A stretch of 64,000 bases of DNA from Bettongia penicillata ogilbyi (GCA_023548195.1 JAJHZJ010000399.1:6143100-6207099), one strand, 5' to 3'; counted from the first letter of the stretch, positions 10,674 through 22,599 are shown. A program made the numbers and translations. Notes: a model not told the origin generated them from the letters alone.

Positions 10674-11538
10674 TGGGGGGGGCGGGGAGGAGCCAAGATG
10701 GCAGAGTAGAAAGATTCAAATATACTAGCTCCGAACGCACAGCCCATAAATTACCTATAAAAAGAACTCCCAATGGGTTCTAGAGCAGTGGAAGCCATGC
10801 AGCAACAGAGTGGAGGAGATTTCTGTTCCAGAGAGCCCTGCAAAACCGACCCCAAAGGTCCCTCGCACACCGGATGGGAGCAGAGCCCAGCCCTTCCTTG
10901 GCCATGTGGCACCAAGAGGAGCAGATCCGAGCAGGCTTCAGGGACAGAATATCCGGCAGCTGCACAGATCCCTCCACCCACAGGTGCTACAGGACAGTGA
11001 GAGACCCTATCTGGCCGGCTGAGAGGGGAGCAGAGTGTTTCTATAACTCAGGGCCCCTCGGGAGGAAGCGTTGGGGGAAGCAGCGACCAGGGGCTCCCAA
11101 AGTGGGCAGGACCTCAGATCTATTGTTGAAGGTCTCCGCATAAACTCCCTGAGGGAACTGAGCCTGGGAGGCTGCCCTGCTCCCACCTGAGCACCTGAAC
11201 TTAATCCCACTGAATAGCAGCCCCACCCCCCACTGAAAGCCCTGAGGCTGGGAAGCAGCATTTGAATCTCAGATCCCAAGCACTAGTAAGGCAGGGGTGG
11301 AGAGGAATCTCAGAAGTCAAGTAACTGGCTGGGAAAATGCCCAGAAAAGGGAAAAAATAAGACCATAGAATGTTATTTTCCTGGTGAATAGATGTTTCCT
11401 CCTTTCCTTTCTGGTGAGGAAGAACAATGCTTACCATCAGGTAAAGACATAGAAGTCAAGGCCTCTGTATCCCAAACATCCGAAATAGATATCCAATGGA
11501 CTCAGGCCATGGAAGAGCTCAAAAAGGATATTGAAGAA
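10674..11538 (+). mobile_element. HAL1/L1 5'UTR plus first ~50 codons of ORF1, truncated
   Basis: It begins with a G-run and GGGGAGGAGCCAAGATGGCA, the canonical L1-type 5' end (YY1-type motif 10693-10702). About 715 bp of 5'UTR follow, then the ORF1 start at 11392 (MFPPFLSGEEEQCLPSGKDI and onward). The match is lost at 11538, where the poly-T of the minus-strand L1 begins. The missing 3' part does not reappear after that L1, so this is a truncation rather than a simple interruption. Confidence 0.8.
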
Positions 11539-11846
11539 TTTTTTTTCACCTTTGTTATTTTATTTATTTTCAGTGTTCTACAATCACTCCCACATAATTT
11601 CGATTTTTTCCCTCCTTCCTCTCAATTCCCCTCTCCCTCCCCAAGACAGCATAAAATTTTATAAAGATTCTACACATACATTCCTATTAAATACATTTTC
11701 ACTATAGTCATATTGCATAGAAGAATTAAAATGAATGAGAGAAATCATAAAACAAACTAAAACATTATACAAAGGAAAATGATTTGTTATATTTTGCCAT
11801 TGAATTCTATAATTCTTTCTCTGGATATGGAAGGAATTTTGCCTCA

Positions 11847-11858
11847 AAAGACCATTGG
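11847..11858. repeat. Target-site duplication, left copy (HAL1 insertion)
   Basis: AAAGACCATTGG directly precedes the HAL1 5' end and is repeated exactly at 14786-14797 after its A-rich tail. The run of A on the plus strand (TTTT/G on the other) fits L1 endonuclease cleavage. Confidence 0.9.
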
Positions 11859-12699
11859 GGGGGATCGAGCCAAGATGGTGGAGTAGAAAGACACACATAC
11901 AAAGGGTCTCCCCACACAGCCCCTAAGATACCTGTAGAGAAGGACTCTCAACAAATTTTGGAGGAACAGAAATGGAGAATAAGAGGGTGGAGGAGATTTC
12001 GAGCCCAGGGTGACCTGAAAGGCCCACGGGAAATGTCACTTGCACTGGAGGTGGAGCAGAGCCCAGCCCAGCCTTGGCCACATGGCGGGGCTTGTGAACA
12101 GCCCTCAAGGGCATAATGTCCAGTCCCGGAATCCCCAGTCTTCGACAGTGGTTCCACAGATCCCTCAACCCACAGGTGCCAAAGGTCAGTTACCAGGGTT
12201 TTTTTAAGTTGGCCAGGAAGGGAGAAGGAGAGCCTTCCATGGCTCTGGCCTTAGGCAGCTGCCACAGAGGCCACATTATCAGGTGCAGCATCCAGATCCA
12301 TTATTAGAGCCTAAAAACCCTGGGGGCATTGAAGAGCTCAGTCTTGCCTCAGCCCTGTGTGGAAGCCCTGGGCAAGTTGGTCTTTGTCTCACACTGAATG
12401 GAGGCCTGCCCATCCAGCTTATCTGAAAATCAGCCCCTAGTGCTGACTTGGTGAAACTGGAGGCCAGGTGACTGTGGAAAGGTAACTGCTAAGATTCTGG
12501 CCACAAAAATCCCTTTCTGCTTCCAGACAAGTACACGCTTGATTATGCCGCCTTGGAGGAACTGAGATCTTACAGATGCCCAGAGTATACCCTACTCATG
12601 ACAAAGGACTGAAAAGTCAAGCAACTGGTTGGGGAAAATGCCCCAAAAAATAGGAAAAAAAAAGAATAAAAATACAAAAATAAGAAAGTTACTTTCTTG

Positions 12700-13763
12700 G
12701 TGAACAGAGATCTTCTCCCATCCTTTCAGATGAGGAAGAACAATGCTTACCATCAGGGAAAGACATAAAAGTCAAGGTTTCTGTGACTCAAATATCCAAA
12801 ATAAATATTCAATGGGCTCAGGCCATGGAAGAGCTCAAAAAAGTTTTTGAAAATCAAGTTAGACATGTGGAGTAAAACTGGGAAGAGAAATGAGAGAGGT
12901 GCAAGAGAAGCATGAAAAGCAGATCAAAACCTTGCTAAAGGAGACCCAAAAAATGCTGAAGAAAATAACACCTTTAGAAATAGTCTAACTCAATTGGCAA
13001 AAGAGGTTCAACAAGCCAATGAGGAGAGGAATGATTTAAAAAGTATAATTAGCCAAATGGAAAAAGAGGTCCAAAAGTTCACTGAAGAAAATAGTTCTTT
13101 CAAAATTAGAATGGAACAGATGGAGGCTAATGACTTTCTGAGAAACCAAGAAATCAAAAAATAAAACCAAAAGAATGAAAAGATGAAAGATAATGTGAAA
13201 TATCTCATTAGAAAAACAACTGACCTGGAAAATAGATCCAGGAGAGACAATGTAAAAATTATAGGACTACCTGAAAGCCATGATCAGAAAAAGAACCTAG
13301 ACATCATCTTTCATGAAATTATCAAGGAAATCTGCCTTGATGTTTTAGAACCAGTGGGCAAAATAAATATTGAAAGAATGCACTGATCACCTTCTGACAG
13401 TGATCCCAAAAGAGAAACTCCTAGGAACATTGTGGCCAAATTCCAGAGTTCCCAGGTCAAGGAGAAAATATTGCAAGCAGCTAGAAAGAAACAATTCAAG
13501 TACTGTGGAAAAACAAAGAGGATAACACAAGATCTAGCAGCTTCTGCATTAAGGGATCAAAGGGCATGGAGCACAATATTCCAGAAGTTAAAGGAACTAG
13601 GACTAAAACCAAGAATCACCTACCCAGCAAAACTGAGTATAGTACTTCAGGGGGGAAAAAATGATCTTTCATTGAAATAGAGGACTTTCAAGCATTCTTG
13701 ATGAAAGAACCAGAACTGAAAAGAAAATTTCACCTTCAGACACAAGAATCAAGAGAAGCATGA
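12700..13763 (+). pseudogene. HAL1 ORF1 protein, multiple breaks
   Basis: The start region (GATGAGGAAGAACAATGCTT at 12730) corresponds to the SDEEEQCLPS part of the sister copies; the usual ATG just upstream is lost. Recognisable pieces are the coiled coil (12840-13180), the RRM-side block from 13183 (TTDLENRSRRDNVKIIGLPE) and the C-terminal block from 13432 (QVKEKILQAARKKQFKYCGK, then PRITYPAKLSIVLQ). A stop at 13162 (TAA after AAATCAAAAAA) and others, plus frameshifts between blocks, inactivate it. A TGA in place of a codon at 13384 separates the last two blocks. Confidence 0.85.
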
Positions 13764-13888
13764 AAGGGTAAACAGCAAAGGGAAAACCTAAGGGACTTAC
13801 TAAAGTTGAACTGTTTACATTCCTCCATGGAAAGACAATATTTGTAACTCTTGAAACTTTTTTCAGTATCTGTGTAGTTGGTGAAATC

Positions 13889-13931
13889 ACATACACACAC
13901 ACAGAGACAGAGAGAGACAGAGACAGAGAGC
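13889..13931. repeat. (CA)n/(GAGACA)n repeat inside HAL1
   Basis: A short CACATACACACACACA run then GAGACAGAGA units, at the same place as the larger arrays in sister HAL1 copies. Confidence 0.85.
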
Positions 13932-14785
13932 ACAGGGTGAATTGAATAGGATGGGATCATATCTTAAAAAAATGAAATTAAGCAGTGAGAGAGAAACATA
14001 TTGGGAGGAGAAAGAGAGAAATGGAATGGGGTAGGTTATCTCATAAAAGAGACAAATAAAAGACTTTTCAGTGGAGGGATAAAGAGGGGAGGTGAGAGAA
14101 AAAACATGAAGCTTACTTTCATCACATTTGACTAAAGGAAAGAATAAAATGCATAATCATTTTGGTATGAAACCTATCTTACATACAGGAAAGTGGGGGA
14201 GAAGGGGATAAGCACAATGTGGGGGACGATGGAAGGGAGGGAAGTTGGAGGATGGAGCAATTTGAAGTCAACACTCTTGGGGAGGGACAAGATGAAAGGA
14301 GAGAATAGAAGCAATGGGTGGCACGATAGGATGTAGGGAAATGTTGTTAGTCTTACACAACACGACTATTATCGAAGTCATTTGCAAAACTAGGGCCTAT
14401 ATTGAATTTCCTGCTTTCCCAAAGGGAATGGATGGAGAGGGAGGGATGGGGAGAAGTTGGAACTCAAAATTTTAGGAAGAACTGTTGAGTATTGTTCTTG
14501 CTACTAGGAAACAGAAATACAGATAATGGGGTATAGAAAGTTATCTTGCCCTAGAGGACAAAAGAGAAGATGGGGATAAGGGAAGGGAAGGATGTTAGAA
14601 GAGAGGGCAGATTCATGGTAGGGGCAATTAGAATGCTTGGTGTTTTGGAATGGGGTAGGGGAGAAATGGGCAGAAAATTTGGAACCCAAAATTTTGTGGA
14701 AATGAATGTAAAAAAGTTAAAGAAACAAATTTAAAATGAATTAAAAACCCTAACTTCCTTTCTAAAAAAATAAATAAATAAATAT

Positions 14786-14797
14786 AAAGACCATTGG
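14786..14797. repeat. Target-site duplication, right copy (HAL1 insertion)
   Basis: AAAGACCATTGG, identical to 11847-11858. Confidence 0.9.
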
Positions 14798-14894
14798 AAA
14801 TTTTTTAATTCCTTGGACTGCAATGAAGTTCTAAGTCTACCAGAAAAACTTTCACACTGTGGTTGTGGCTGCATCCAAAATTTTCCATTTCCCT

Positions 14895-17800
14895 CAGCAT
14901 TAGATCTTGTAAGTCTTTCCAGGCCTCTCTGAATTCTTCCTGTTCATCATTTCTTACAGCACAACAGTATTACATTACGTTTATATGCCACAGTTTATTC
15001 AGCCATTCCCCTACTGATGGGCATCTCTTCAATTTCTATTTTTTGGCCAGCACAAAGAGTGCTGCTACAAATATTTTTGAACATATTAGACTCTTTCCCA
15101 TTTTTATGATCTTTTGAGAATACAGTCCTGAAAGTATTATTGCTGGGTCAAAGGGTATGCACATTTGTGTAATCCTTTAGGTATAGTTCCAAATTGTTCT
15201 CCAGAATGGTTGGATAAGCTCACAGCTCCACCAACAATGAATTAGTGTTCCAACTCTCCCACATCTTCCCTAATATTTATAATCTTCTTGTTTTTTCATG
15301 TTGACCAATCTGATAGGTGTGGTATGGTATCTAAGAGTTGTTTTGATTTGAATCTTTCCAGTCAATAGTGATTCAGAGCACTTTTTCATAAGACTATAGA
15401 TATATTTAATTTCTTCCTCTGCAAACTGCCTATTCATGTCCTTTGACCATTTTTCAATTGGGGAAAGAGATGTATTCCTGCATATTTGACTCAGTTTTCT
15501 ATATATTTTAGAAATGAGGTCTTCATCACAGACAATAGTAGCAAAAATTCTTTCCCCATTTTCTGCTTCCTCCTAAACTTGGTTGCATTGAGTTTGGATG
15601 TGCAAAACCTTTTAAGTTCAGTGTAATCAAAATTATCTATTTTACACTTCATAACACTTCCTGTCTCTAGTTTAGTCAAAAATTCTTCCCTTTCCCATAA
15701 ATCTGAAAAATTCACTTCAAGTTGTTCCACTAATTTGTTTATAGTATCAGCATTTATACCTGCAACATGTACCCATTTGGACTTTATTCTTATGTACGGT
15801 TTCAGGCATTGGTCTATGCTTAGTTTCCGCCACACTGTTATCTACTTTTCCCAGTAATTTCTTATCACAGAACCTGGAATCCTTGGGTTTATCAAACAGT
15901 AGATTACTATACTCATTGACTACTGTGTCTTGAGTAGCCAGTATATTTCACTGGTCTACCCTTCTGTTTCTTAGCCAGTACTAAGCGGTTTTGATAATTA
16001 CTACTTCATAATACAAATCCAGGTCTAATAGAGCGAGACCATTTTCCCTAGTATTTCTTTCCATTGGTTCCCTTGATATTCTAGGCCTTTTGTTCTTCCA
16101 GCTGAAATATTCTCTAGCACTGGAAAATAATTATCTGGCAGTTTGATTGGTATGGCACTAAATACATAAATTAATTTACGTACAATTGCCGTTTTTATTG
16201 TATTGCCTGAGGCTACCCATATGCAACTGAAGTTTTTCCACTTACTTAGATCTAACGTTATTTGTGCAGAAAGTAGTTTGTAATTGTGTCCATATTGTCA
16301 CTGGACATGTTTTGGCAGGTATATTCCCAAATATTTTACAGTGTCAACCCTAGTTTAAATGGGATTTCTCTTTCCACTTCTTGCTGTTGGATGTTGGTAG
16401 TAATACACAAAAATGCAGAAGATTCGTGTGAGTTTATTTTGTAATCTGAAACTTTGCCAAAGTTGTTTATTATTTCAAGTAATTTTTTTACTTGAATCTC
16501 TGGGATTCTCTACATACATCATCATATGATCTGCGAAGAGTGATATCTCAATATCTTCTTTCCTTGTTGTAATTCCTTAAATTCCTTTTTCTTCTCTTAT
16601 TGCTTTAGCTAACATTTCTAGTACTTTATTGAAAAATAACAGTGAAAATGGACATCCTTGCTTCACCCCTGATCTTCCTGAAAATTAATCTAATTTATCT
16701 CCATTGCATATAATGTTTATTGAAGGTCTTAGGTAGATATTGTTTATTATTATATGGAAAGTTCCATTTATTCCTATGCTCTCCAATGTTTTAAATAGAA
16801 ATTGGTGTTGTATTTTGTCAAAAGCTTGTTCTGCATTTATTAGATAATCATGTGGTTTCTGTTAAATCTGTTGTTGAAATGATATATAACACTAATAGTT
16901 TTCCTAAGATTGAACCAGTCCTGCATTCCTTGTATAAATACTAACTGATTATAATGTCTTATTCTTGTGATAAGTTCCTATATTATTTTTGCTAAAACTA
17001 CGTTTAAAATTTTTGCATCTATACTCATTAGAGAAATTAGTCTATAATTTTCTTTCTTTTGACTCTTCCTGGTTTAGGTAACAAAACAGTACTTGTATCA
17101 TAAAAAGAATTGGGGGGACTCCTCCGCAATTTTCCCAAGTATTCTAAATAGTATTGGATTTGGCTCTTTTTTAAATATTTGATAAGAATTCACTTGTAAA
17201 TCTATCCAGCCCTGGAGATTTTTTTCCTAGGAAATTCATTGATGACTTGTTCAATTTTTTCTTTCTGAGATGGTGTCATGTAAGTATTCATCTTTCTTTT
17301 CTGTCAATTTGGACAACTTATATTTTTAAAATAAGCATCCATCTCATTTAAATTGTCAAAATTATAGGCATAAAAGTGTGCCAAGTAATTTCTAATTTCT
17401 TCCTCATTAAAGGTGAGTTCACCAATTTAAATTTTGATATTGTTACCTTGGTTTTCCTCTTTCTCTTTTTTAATTAAATTGATCAAATGTTCATCAATTT
17501 TAATGTTTTTTTCACAATTCCAACTCTTAGATTTATTTATTAGTTCAATATATTTCTTAATTTCAATTATATTAATTTCTCCTTTACTTTTCAGTATTTC
17601 TAATTTGGTATTTGCTTGGTGATTTTCAATTTTTAATTTTTTGAGCTTTTTCAGCTACATGCACAATTTGTTGTTCTCCCCTTTCTCTATTTTATTCATG
17701 TAGTCATTGAAAGATATAAAACTTCCCCTAATAACTGTTTTTTTCAGTATCCTATAAGATTTGGCAGATTGTCTCATTATTGTCATTCCTTTGAATGAAT

Positions 17801-18600
17801 TTGTTGATTATTTCTCTGAGTTCTTGCTTAACCCACTCATTCTTTAGGATTAGGATATTTAGCTTCCAATTAATTTTTGGTCTATCCTTCCATGGGCTTT
17901 TATTACTTATACTTTTTATTGCATTATGATCTGAGAAGGATGCACTGAATATCTCTGCCTTTCTGTACTGGATTATGAGGTTTTATGCCCTAGTACATTG
18001 TCAGTTTTTGTGTATATGCCATGTATCACTTAGAAAAAGGGTATATTCCTTTCCATCCCCACTCAGTTTTCTCCAGTGATCTATCATATCTACCTCATCT
18101 AGAGTTTTATTCACCTCCTTAACTTCTTTCTTGATTATTTAAGGTTAGATTTATCAAGTTAAGAGAGGGGGAGATTGAGGTCACCCACCAGTATAGTTGT
18201 GCTATGTATTTGTTACTCTAATTCCCTTTTCTTCTCCTCTAAGAATGTGGATGCTATTCCACTTGGAGCATATCTGTTTAGTAATAAAATTGCTACGTTT
18301 TTTATGGTGCCTTTTAGCAGGATATAATTTCCTTCCTTCTATCTTTTGAATGGATCTATTTCTGCTTTTCTTTTGTCTGAGATTAGGATTGCTACTCCTG
18401 CTTTTTTTACATCAGCTGAAGCACAATACATTCTGTTCCAACCTTTTACCTTTACCCTGTGTGTATCACCCCATTTTAAATGTGTTTCTTGTAAACAACG
18501 TATTGTTGTATTAGAGTTTTTAATTCATTCTACTATCCAACTCCTTTTTATGGGATAGTTCATCCCATTCACATTCTCATTTACGGTTACTGTGCCTTTC
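14895..18600 (-). pseudogene. L1 ORF2 (endonuclease/reverse transcriptase), degenerate
   Basis: The order on the minus strand is endonuclease from about 18600, RT core around 16600-17000 and C-terminal domain ending near 14895. The best remaining open stretch, 15835 to 15491, encodes the C-terminal block with PYIRIKSKWVHVAG and KCKIDNFDYTELKRFCTSKL, closely matching the L1 at 30450-30749. Elsewhere frames are interrupted every few dozen codons. An endonuclease/RT gene of normal extent (~3.7 kb) is present but clearly inactive. Confidence 0.85.
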
Positions 18601-18824
18601 CTTCTATCTTCCTTCCCACCATTTTTTGCTTTTAGTTCTCCCTTTTCCTTTCTTCTCCACAATAGCATTTTAATTTTTAACCACCACCTCTCACAGTCTT
18701 CTCTTCCTGCTTTCTGTCCCCATCCCTTTTATTCCCCTTTCCCTTACTACTTCTTGAAGTTTTCTTGTCCCAGATGATATCCCTTCTTCATATCTCTCTT
18801 TGTACAATTCTTGAACTACAATAA

Positions 18825-19013
18825 AATCAATACTAGTTGTATGACCCTGTGCATTTGATTCAGTTTCCTCATCTGTAAAATTAGATGGAGAAGGATATGG
18901 GTAACCACTCAATTATCTTTGCAAAGAAAACCCAAAATGGGGTCATGAAGATAAAACCCATAATGGGGTCATGAATAGCCAGACACAAGTGAAAAAAATG
19001 ACTGATCAAAAAT

Positions 19014-19017
<4 letters not shown>
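18825..19017 (+). mobile_element. Marsupial tRNA-head SINE, 3' part with 26-bp tandem duplication
   Basis: It has the standard order: TGTATGACCCTGTGCA, CAGTTTCCTCATCTGTAAAA, GGAGAAGG, the GAAAACCC...GGGGTCATGAA block, then a GCCAGACACAAGTG-type end. The block AAAACCCAAAATGGGGTCAT (from 18927) is repeated from 18953 with one change. Confidence 0.8.

Positions 19018-19052
<35 letters not shown>
19018..19052. repeat. (TG)n microsatellite
   Basis: About 17 TG units directly at the SINE 3' end. Confidence 0.95.
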
Positions 19053-19712
19053 TGTGCAATATAGGTAGATAGGTAGGTAAATATTCGAATTTACTTAAAA
19101 AAGGAGCAATAAAGAAAAATATGATAAATATTTTGTTTACTGAATCATCCTATATATAGAACATGTGTAGGAACCTCATTCACAAACACTATGTGGAGAA
19201 GTCTCTTTAAGTAGAATGCAATGTTTATTGCATGTGTTTTATTATTATTCTTACAGCTGAGCCAAATATCTAGCTGGACAAAATTCATTTCACCCACAAC
19301 TAATGGAAAACTAACATGGATTAATGACTTGCTATGCTTGACTTGCTATGGAGTTGCCAGAGTGTTTTGAAAGGGAAACTAATATACACTGGGTATTAGG
19401 TTTTTTTGTTTGTTTGTTTTTTTCAGAATAACAGCACTAAATTATCTTCCTAAAATTTTTAGACATTATGGAACATGGAAATTAGAAATAGAAACAAAAT
19501 CAATACTTTTAGAAGTAGTCAAATTTACCTCCAAGTTACAGCAGAAATTTGTTGATTGCTTTCATTTTTATAAGTTAAGTAGGATGGGATCCATTTTCCT
19601 CAATACAACATTACAGTCAATGAACCTGGGCATTCAGCCACAAGATACTCTGTACTGTCTCCATTTATAAAATGAAATTCAATTTTCATTTTCAAGTTCA
19701 ATATGAACTTTA
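19053..19712. other. No recognised feature
   Basis: Unassigned AT-rich sequence. An 86-codon frame at 19410-19670 shows no family resemblance or supporting splice pattern. Confidence 0.4.
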
Positions 19713-20147
19713 TGGTGCTGTAAATCAATCAATCAATCATCAGTCACCATCTCTTAAGTTGATACTGGGTCAGTAAATGTTCTGGGTGCTAGGAATAAAA
19801 CACCAAAATGAACTAATTCCTGTTATCCCTGAGCTTATGTTCTAATGGAGAGACAATACATACACAGATAATATATGTACAACCAAAAACATAAATAAGA
19901 TATAACTTAGAGAAGGTGAACAAGTGGGGCATCAGGAAAAGTTTTATGTTGAGGCCAGGGTTTGAGTAAACTATTGGAGAAAATGAAAGATTCGACTAGA
20001 TGAAAATGAGGAGGGAGTGCCATTCAAACTTGGCCACTGTGAGCCACAGAGATAGAAATGGAGTGCCATGTATCTAGTGCAATAGCAAAAAGGCCAGTTT
20101 GGAGATATCATCAGTGTGGAGATGGGAGTAAAGTAAACTAAAATAGG
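19713..20147 (+). mobile_element. L2 LINE 3' region
   Basis: The sequence passes through diverged versions of the L2 signature: AATGTTCTGGGTGCTAGGAA, CTGAGCTTATGTTCTAATGG then AGAGACAATACATA, and further on GAGGGAGTGCCATTCAAACT. The order and spacing fit L2. Confidence 0.7.
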
Positions 20148-20415
20148 GGATTGTTCAGTCATTTCCAACTCTTTGTGACCCCAGTTGGAGTTGGTTTTTT
20201 TGTTTGTTTGTTTTTTGGCAGAGATACTGGAGTGCTTTGCATTTTCTTCTCCAACTCATTTTACAGATAATGATACTGAGGCAAACAGGGTTAAGCAACT
20301 TGCCCAGGGTCACATAACTAGTATGTATCTGAAGCCTGATTGGAACTTAGGAAAAGGAGTCATCCTGATTCTAGACCTCACCCTATCAACTGTGCCACTT
20401 AGTTGCCTAGGTAAA
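20148..20415 (-). mobile_element. Marsupial tRNA-head SINE, minus strand
   Basis: From its 3' end: TTGTTCAGTCATTTCCAACT, CTTTGTGACCCC, ATTTTCTTCTCCAACTCATT, CTGAGGCAAACAGGGTTAAG, TTGCCCAGGGTCACATAACT, to the head CTGTGCCACTTAGTTGCCTA. It is essentially full length (~265 bp) with a small GTTT insertion. Confidence 0.85.
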
Positions 20416-20502
20416 GCAGAAGGAGTAGGATTCATAATAGAAAAGAAGAGCTGATTGAGCACCATCTTCTCTAAGTATGTCATAGATAGTACGTTAGCTA
20501 TT

Positions 20503-20810
20503 TTTGTGGAGCAGCTAGGTGTTGTTATACTGGGACTTGGAATCAGAAAACATGAGTACGATTTCCAATTAAGATACTTCCTAGATTCCTAACCTGATCC
20601 TGAGCAAATCACTTAACTTTTTTCAGCTTCAGTTTCCTCAACGATAAAAAGTGATATTATCACTTGTCTAACACGGTTATTGTGAGCCTCAAATGAGGCA
20701 ATATATGTACATATATATGTATATACACACATATATGTGTACATACACATGTATATATGTATGTATTTAAAGTACTTTGCAATCTTATATAAAGATTAGC
20801 TATTCAAATA
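20503..20810 (+). mobile_element. SINE interrupted by a (CATA)n microsatellite
   Basis: The head (GGAGCAGCTAGGTGTTGTTA), core (AAATCACTTAACTTTTTTCA) and tail (ATTGTGAGCCTCAAATGAGG, then AAAGTACTTTGCAATCTTAT) are in order. A TATATG/CATA array at 20700-20768 sits where related SINEs have a single GATAATAT. Confidence 0.7.
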
Positions 20811-21920
20811 ATTATAATCCGTATCTACTGAAGGAATAGTAAGGAATAAAAGTTGCTGACATGAGAGTAAAGGTAAGGAAAACAACGTGTGTGAAGTCAC
20901 TGAATATGATATAAAACAAGTACATGAACCAAACGTATTTGACCTTATTTATTTAATATTTTGCCCTGGTACTAATGTCTTTTCTTCAGATGTGAATATG
21001 AGACCTCATCCGAGAGACTCTAGAGCTTAAGCTATGCATGGTACTAAATAGCTGACCTTATGTTGATGTTTTCTGCGACAATATAGTCACAGTACAGAGT
21101 GACTCATGTTATGAAATAGCCCAGAGAAAATTCATAAGATCACAGTTCTAGAAGAGACTGTTGCTTTACAGACCATCAATCTGAATTTCTATATTTTGTA
21201 CTATAATATAGTATAGAACCTAATGTTGAAAACTAAAAATTGTAATAAAAATATGCAAAGTTACAATAGACTTGATCACTTGTTTCCAAGACTCTGTACT
21301 TGTAAGATTTTAATTTTCACCATAAAGGTAGTTTATCTTCATCTTACTCTTCCTACAGTTTCATTTGGAAGGATGTTGTTTTTCAAAATATCATTAAAAT
21401 TGACTAGAGCTGAAAAATGAGAAGTACAGCATTTTTCTAATGGTGTTGAGAACTGATGTTTGCTTTGGGGATTTATTCAATGACCTCTGTCCCACTACCA
21501 TGAAAATGTTACTGATACATGTGGCACTTATTTCCCCAAACTTTGAAATTATGTACCTACGAGCTTTCAAATGGCACATAAATTATTCTTGATGAGTTGT
21601 GGGGTTCCTCTAATATCTCTTTTGGTGATGCATTGATTGTATTAGAATTCAGAAACAAATCCCCAAACTACAGAAGTCTGAAAAAAATACCATCCATCCC
21701 TAAAGTGGAAGGGGAATGTGTACACAATGAAAAAGTATTGTTCTGTATGACGGAATTATAGTCTCAAAGATCCACTCTGCCAAATTATGTTAGCAAAAAT
21801 ATAAAGTACTAGACTTTTTTTACATATTAAGTTTTTTTTTAAAAATAGTACTTCTGTAGAGAAGTAAAAGAAATGATGGAGTGAGGTTAGAATAATAAAC
21901 ATTGGGAATCTGGCATTGTC
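20811..21920. other. No recognised feature
   Basis: About 1.1 kb of unassigned AT-rich DNA without a convincing frame or repeat. Confidence 0.4.
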
Positions 21921-21924
21921 ATCT

Positions 21925-22095
21925 TGGCACAGTAGAAATAACACTAGATTTGAGAAGACTTAAATTTGAATTGTAGTTTAGTTTCTTATGACTTCTGTGA
22001 CATTGAGAAAATTATTTTGCCACTCTGGCCTCAGTTTCTTCATTTGTAAAATGACATCTGACTTTGGCTAAGTCTCTTCCAGTTATATGATATAT
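21925..22095 (+). mobile_element. MIR-like SINE
   Basis: TTCTGTGACATTGAGAAAAT then GCCTCAGTTTCTTCATTTGT then AAAATGACATCTGACTTTGG; diverged MIR order. Confidence 0.6.
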
Positions 22096-22097
22096 GA

Positions 22098-22150
22098 TTC
22101 TTGTTGTTGTGTTTGTCCTTATTTTATAAGGAGGACCATGAACACACTGA
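22098..22150 (-). mobile_element. Short RTE/RTE-SINE 3' tail
   Basis: CTTGTTGTTGTGTTTGTCCT and AGGAGGACCATGA are the reverse complement of the RTE-type 3' end seen at 2858. Confidence 0.5.
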
Positions 22151-22496
22151 CATATTGATACATTGTGCACCCAAGGGCTAATTTTTTTCTTTCTTATCAT
22201 CAGTAATAACCCATATGATTTGAAAGCTTTTTCTTTAACCCGGTATTACATTATTTCAGGGGAAAATTATTGGTAAGTAATGTTAGATAGGAGAAATCCA
22301 GAAAGCCTTTCAAAATTAACAGTTGCTAATTCTTCAAGGAATAAGATGAATGTATCATCTATAGAAATTAGAGCAGAAAAATTATTAAATTATCTTTCCA
22401 AAGAATTGTGTCTACTGATCTACTGATTATTGACAGAGAAGGATGGATAGAAGTGTTAATAGTGGTAAATGAATGTTCTTCAGTAAAGACACAGGG

Positions 22497-22499
<3 letters not shown>
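22151..22499. other. No recognised feature
   Basis: AT-rich, no assignment. Confidence 0.35.
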
Positions 22500-22586
<87 letters not shown>

Positions 22587-22592
22587 TGTGTA
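22500..22592. repeat. (CT)n(GT)n compound microsatellite
   Basis: About 26 CT units followed by about 15 GT units, then TATG variants to 22600. Confidence 0.98.
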
Positions 22593-22599
22593 TGTATGT

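Larger units (their letters stand above)
11859..14785 (+). mobile_element. Complete HAL1 with target-site duplication, no ORF2
   Basis: This 2.93 kb element has a defined left end (G-run, then GATCGAGCCAAGATGGTGGA), about 840 bp of 5'UTR, an ORF1 of about 350 codons (broken), about 1 kb of 3' sequence, an A-rich tail of TAAA units at 14766-14785, and a perfect 12-bp duplication on both sides. Nothing in it encodes endonuclease or reverse transcriptase. It is therefore direct evidence that ORF1-only elements were mobilised as units, as known for the HAL1 families of mammals. Confidence 0.9.
11539..18800 (-). mobile_element. Nearly complete old L1, minus strand, split by a HAL1 insertion
   Basis: The 3' end (poly-T at 11539) and 3'UTR occupy 11539-11858. 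The element resumes at 14798 after the inserted HAL1 and runs through a decayed ORF2 (14895-18600) to polypyrimidine inter-ORF sequence near 18780, where it is truncated. The two halves join seamlessly across a duplicated 12-bp site (11847-11858 and 14786-14797), which proves they were once continuous. Confidence 0.85.
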
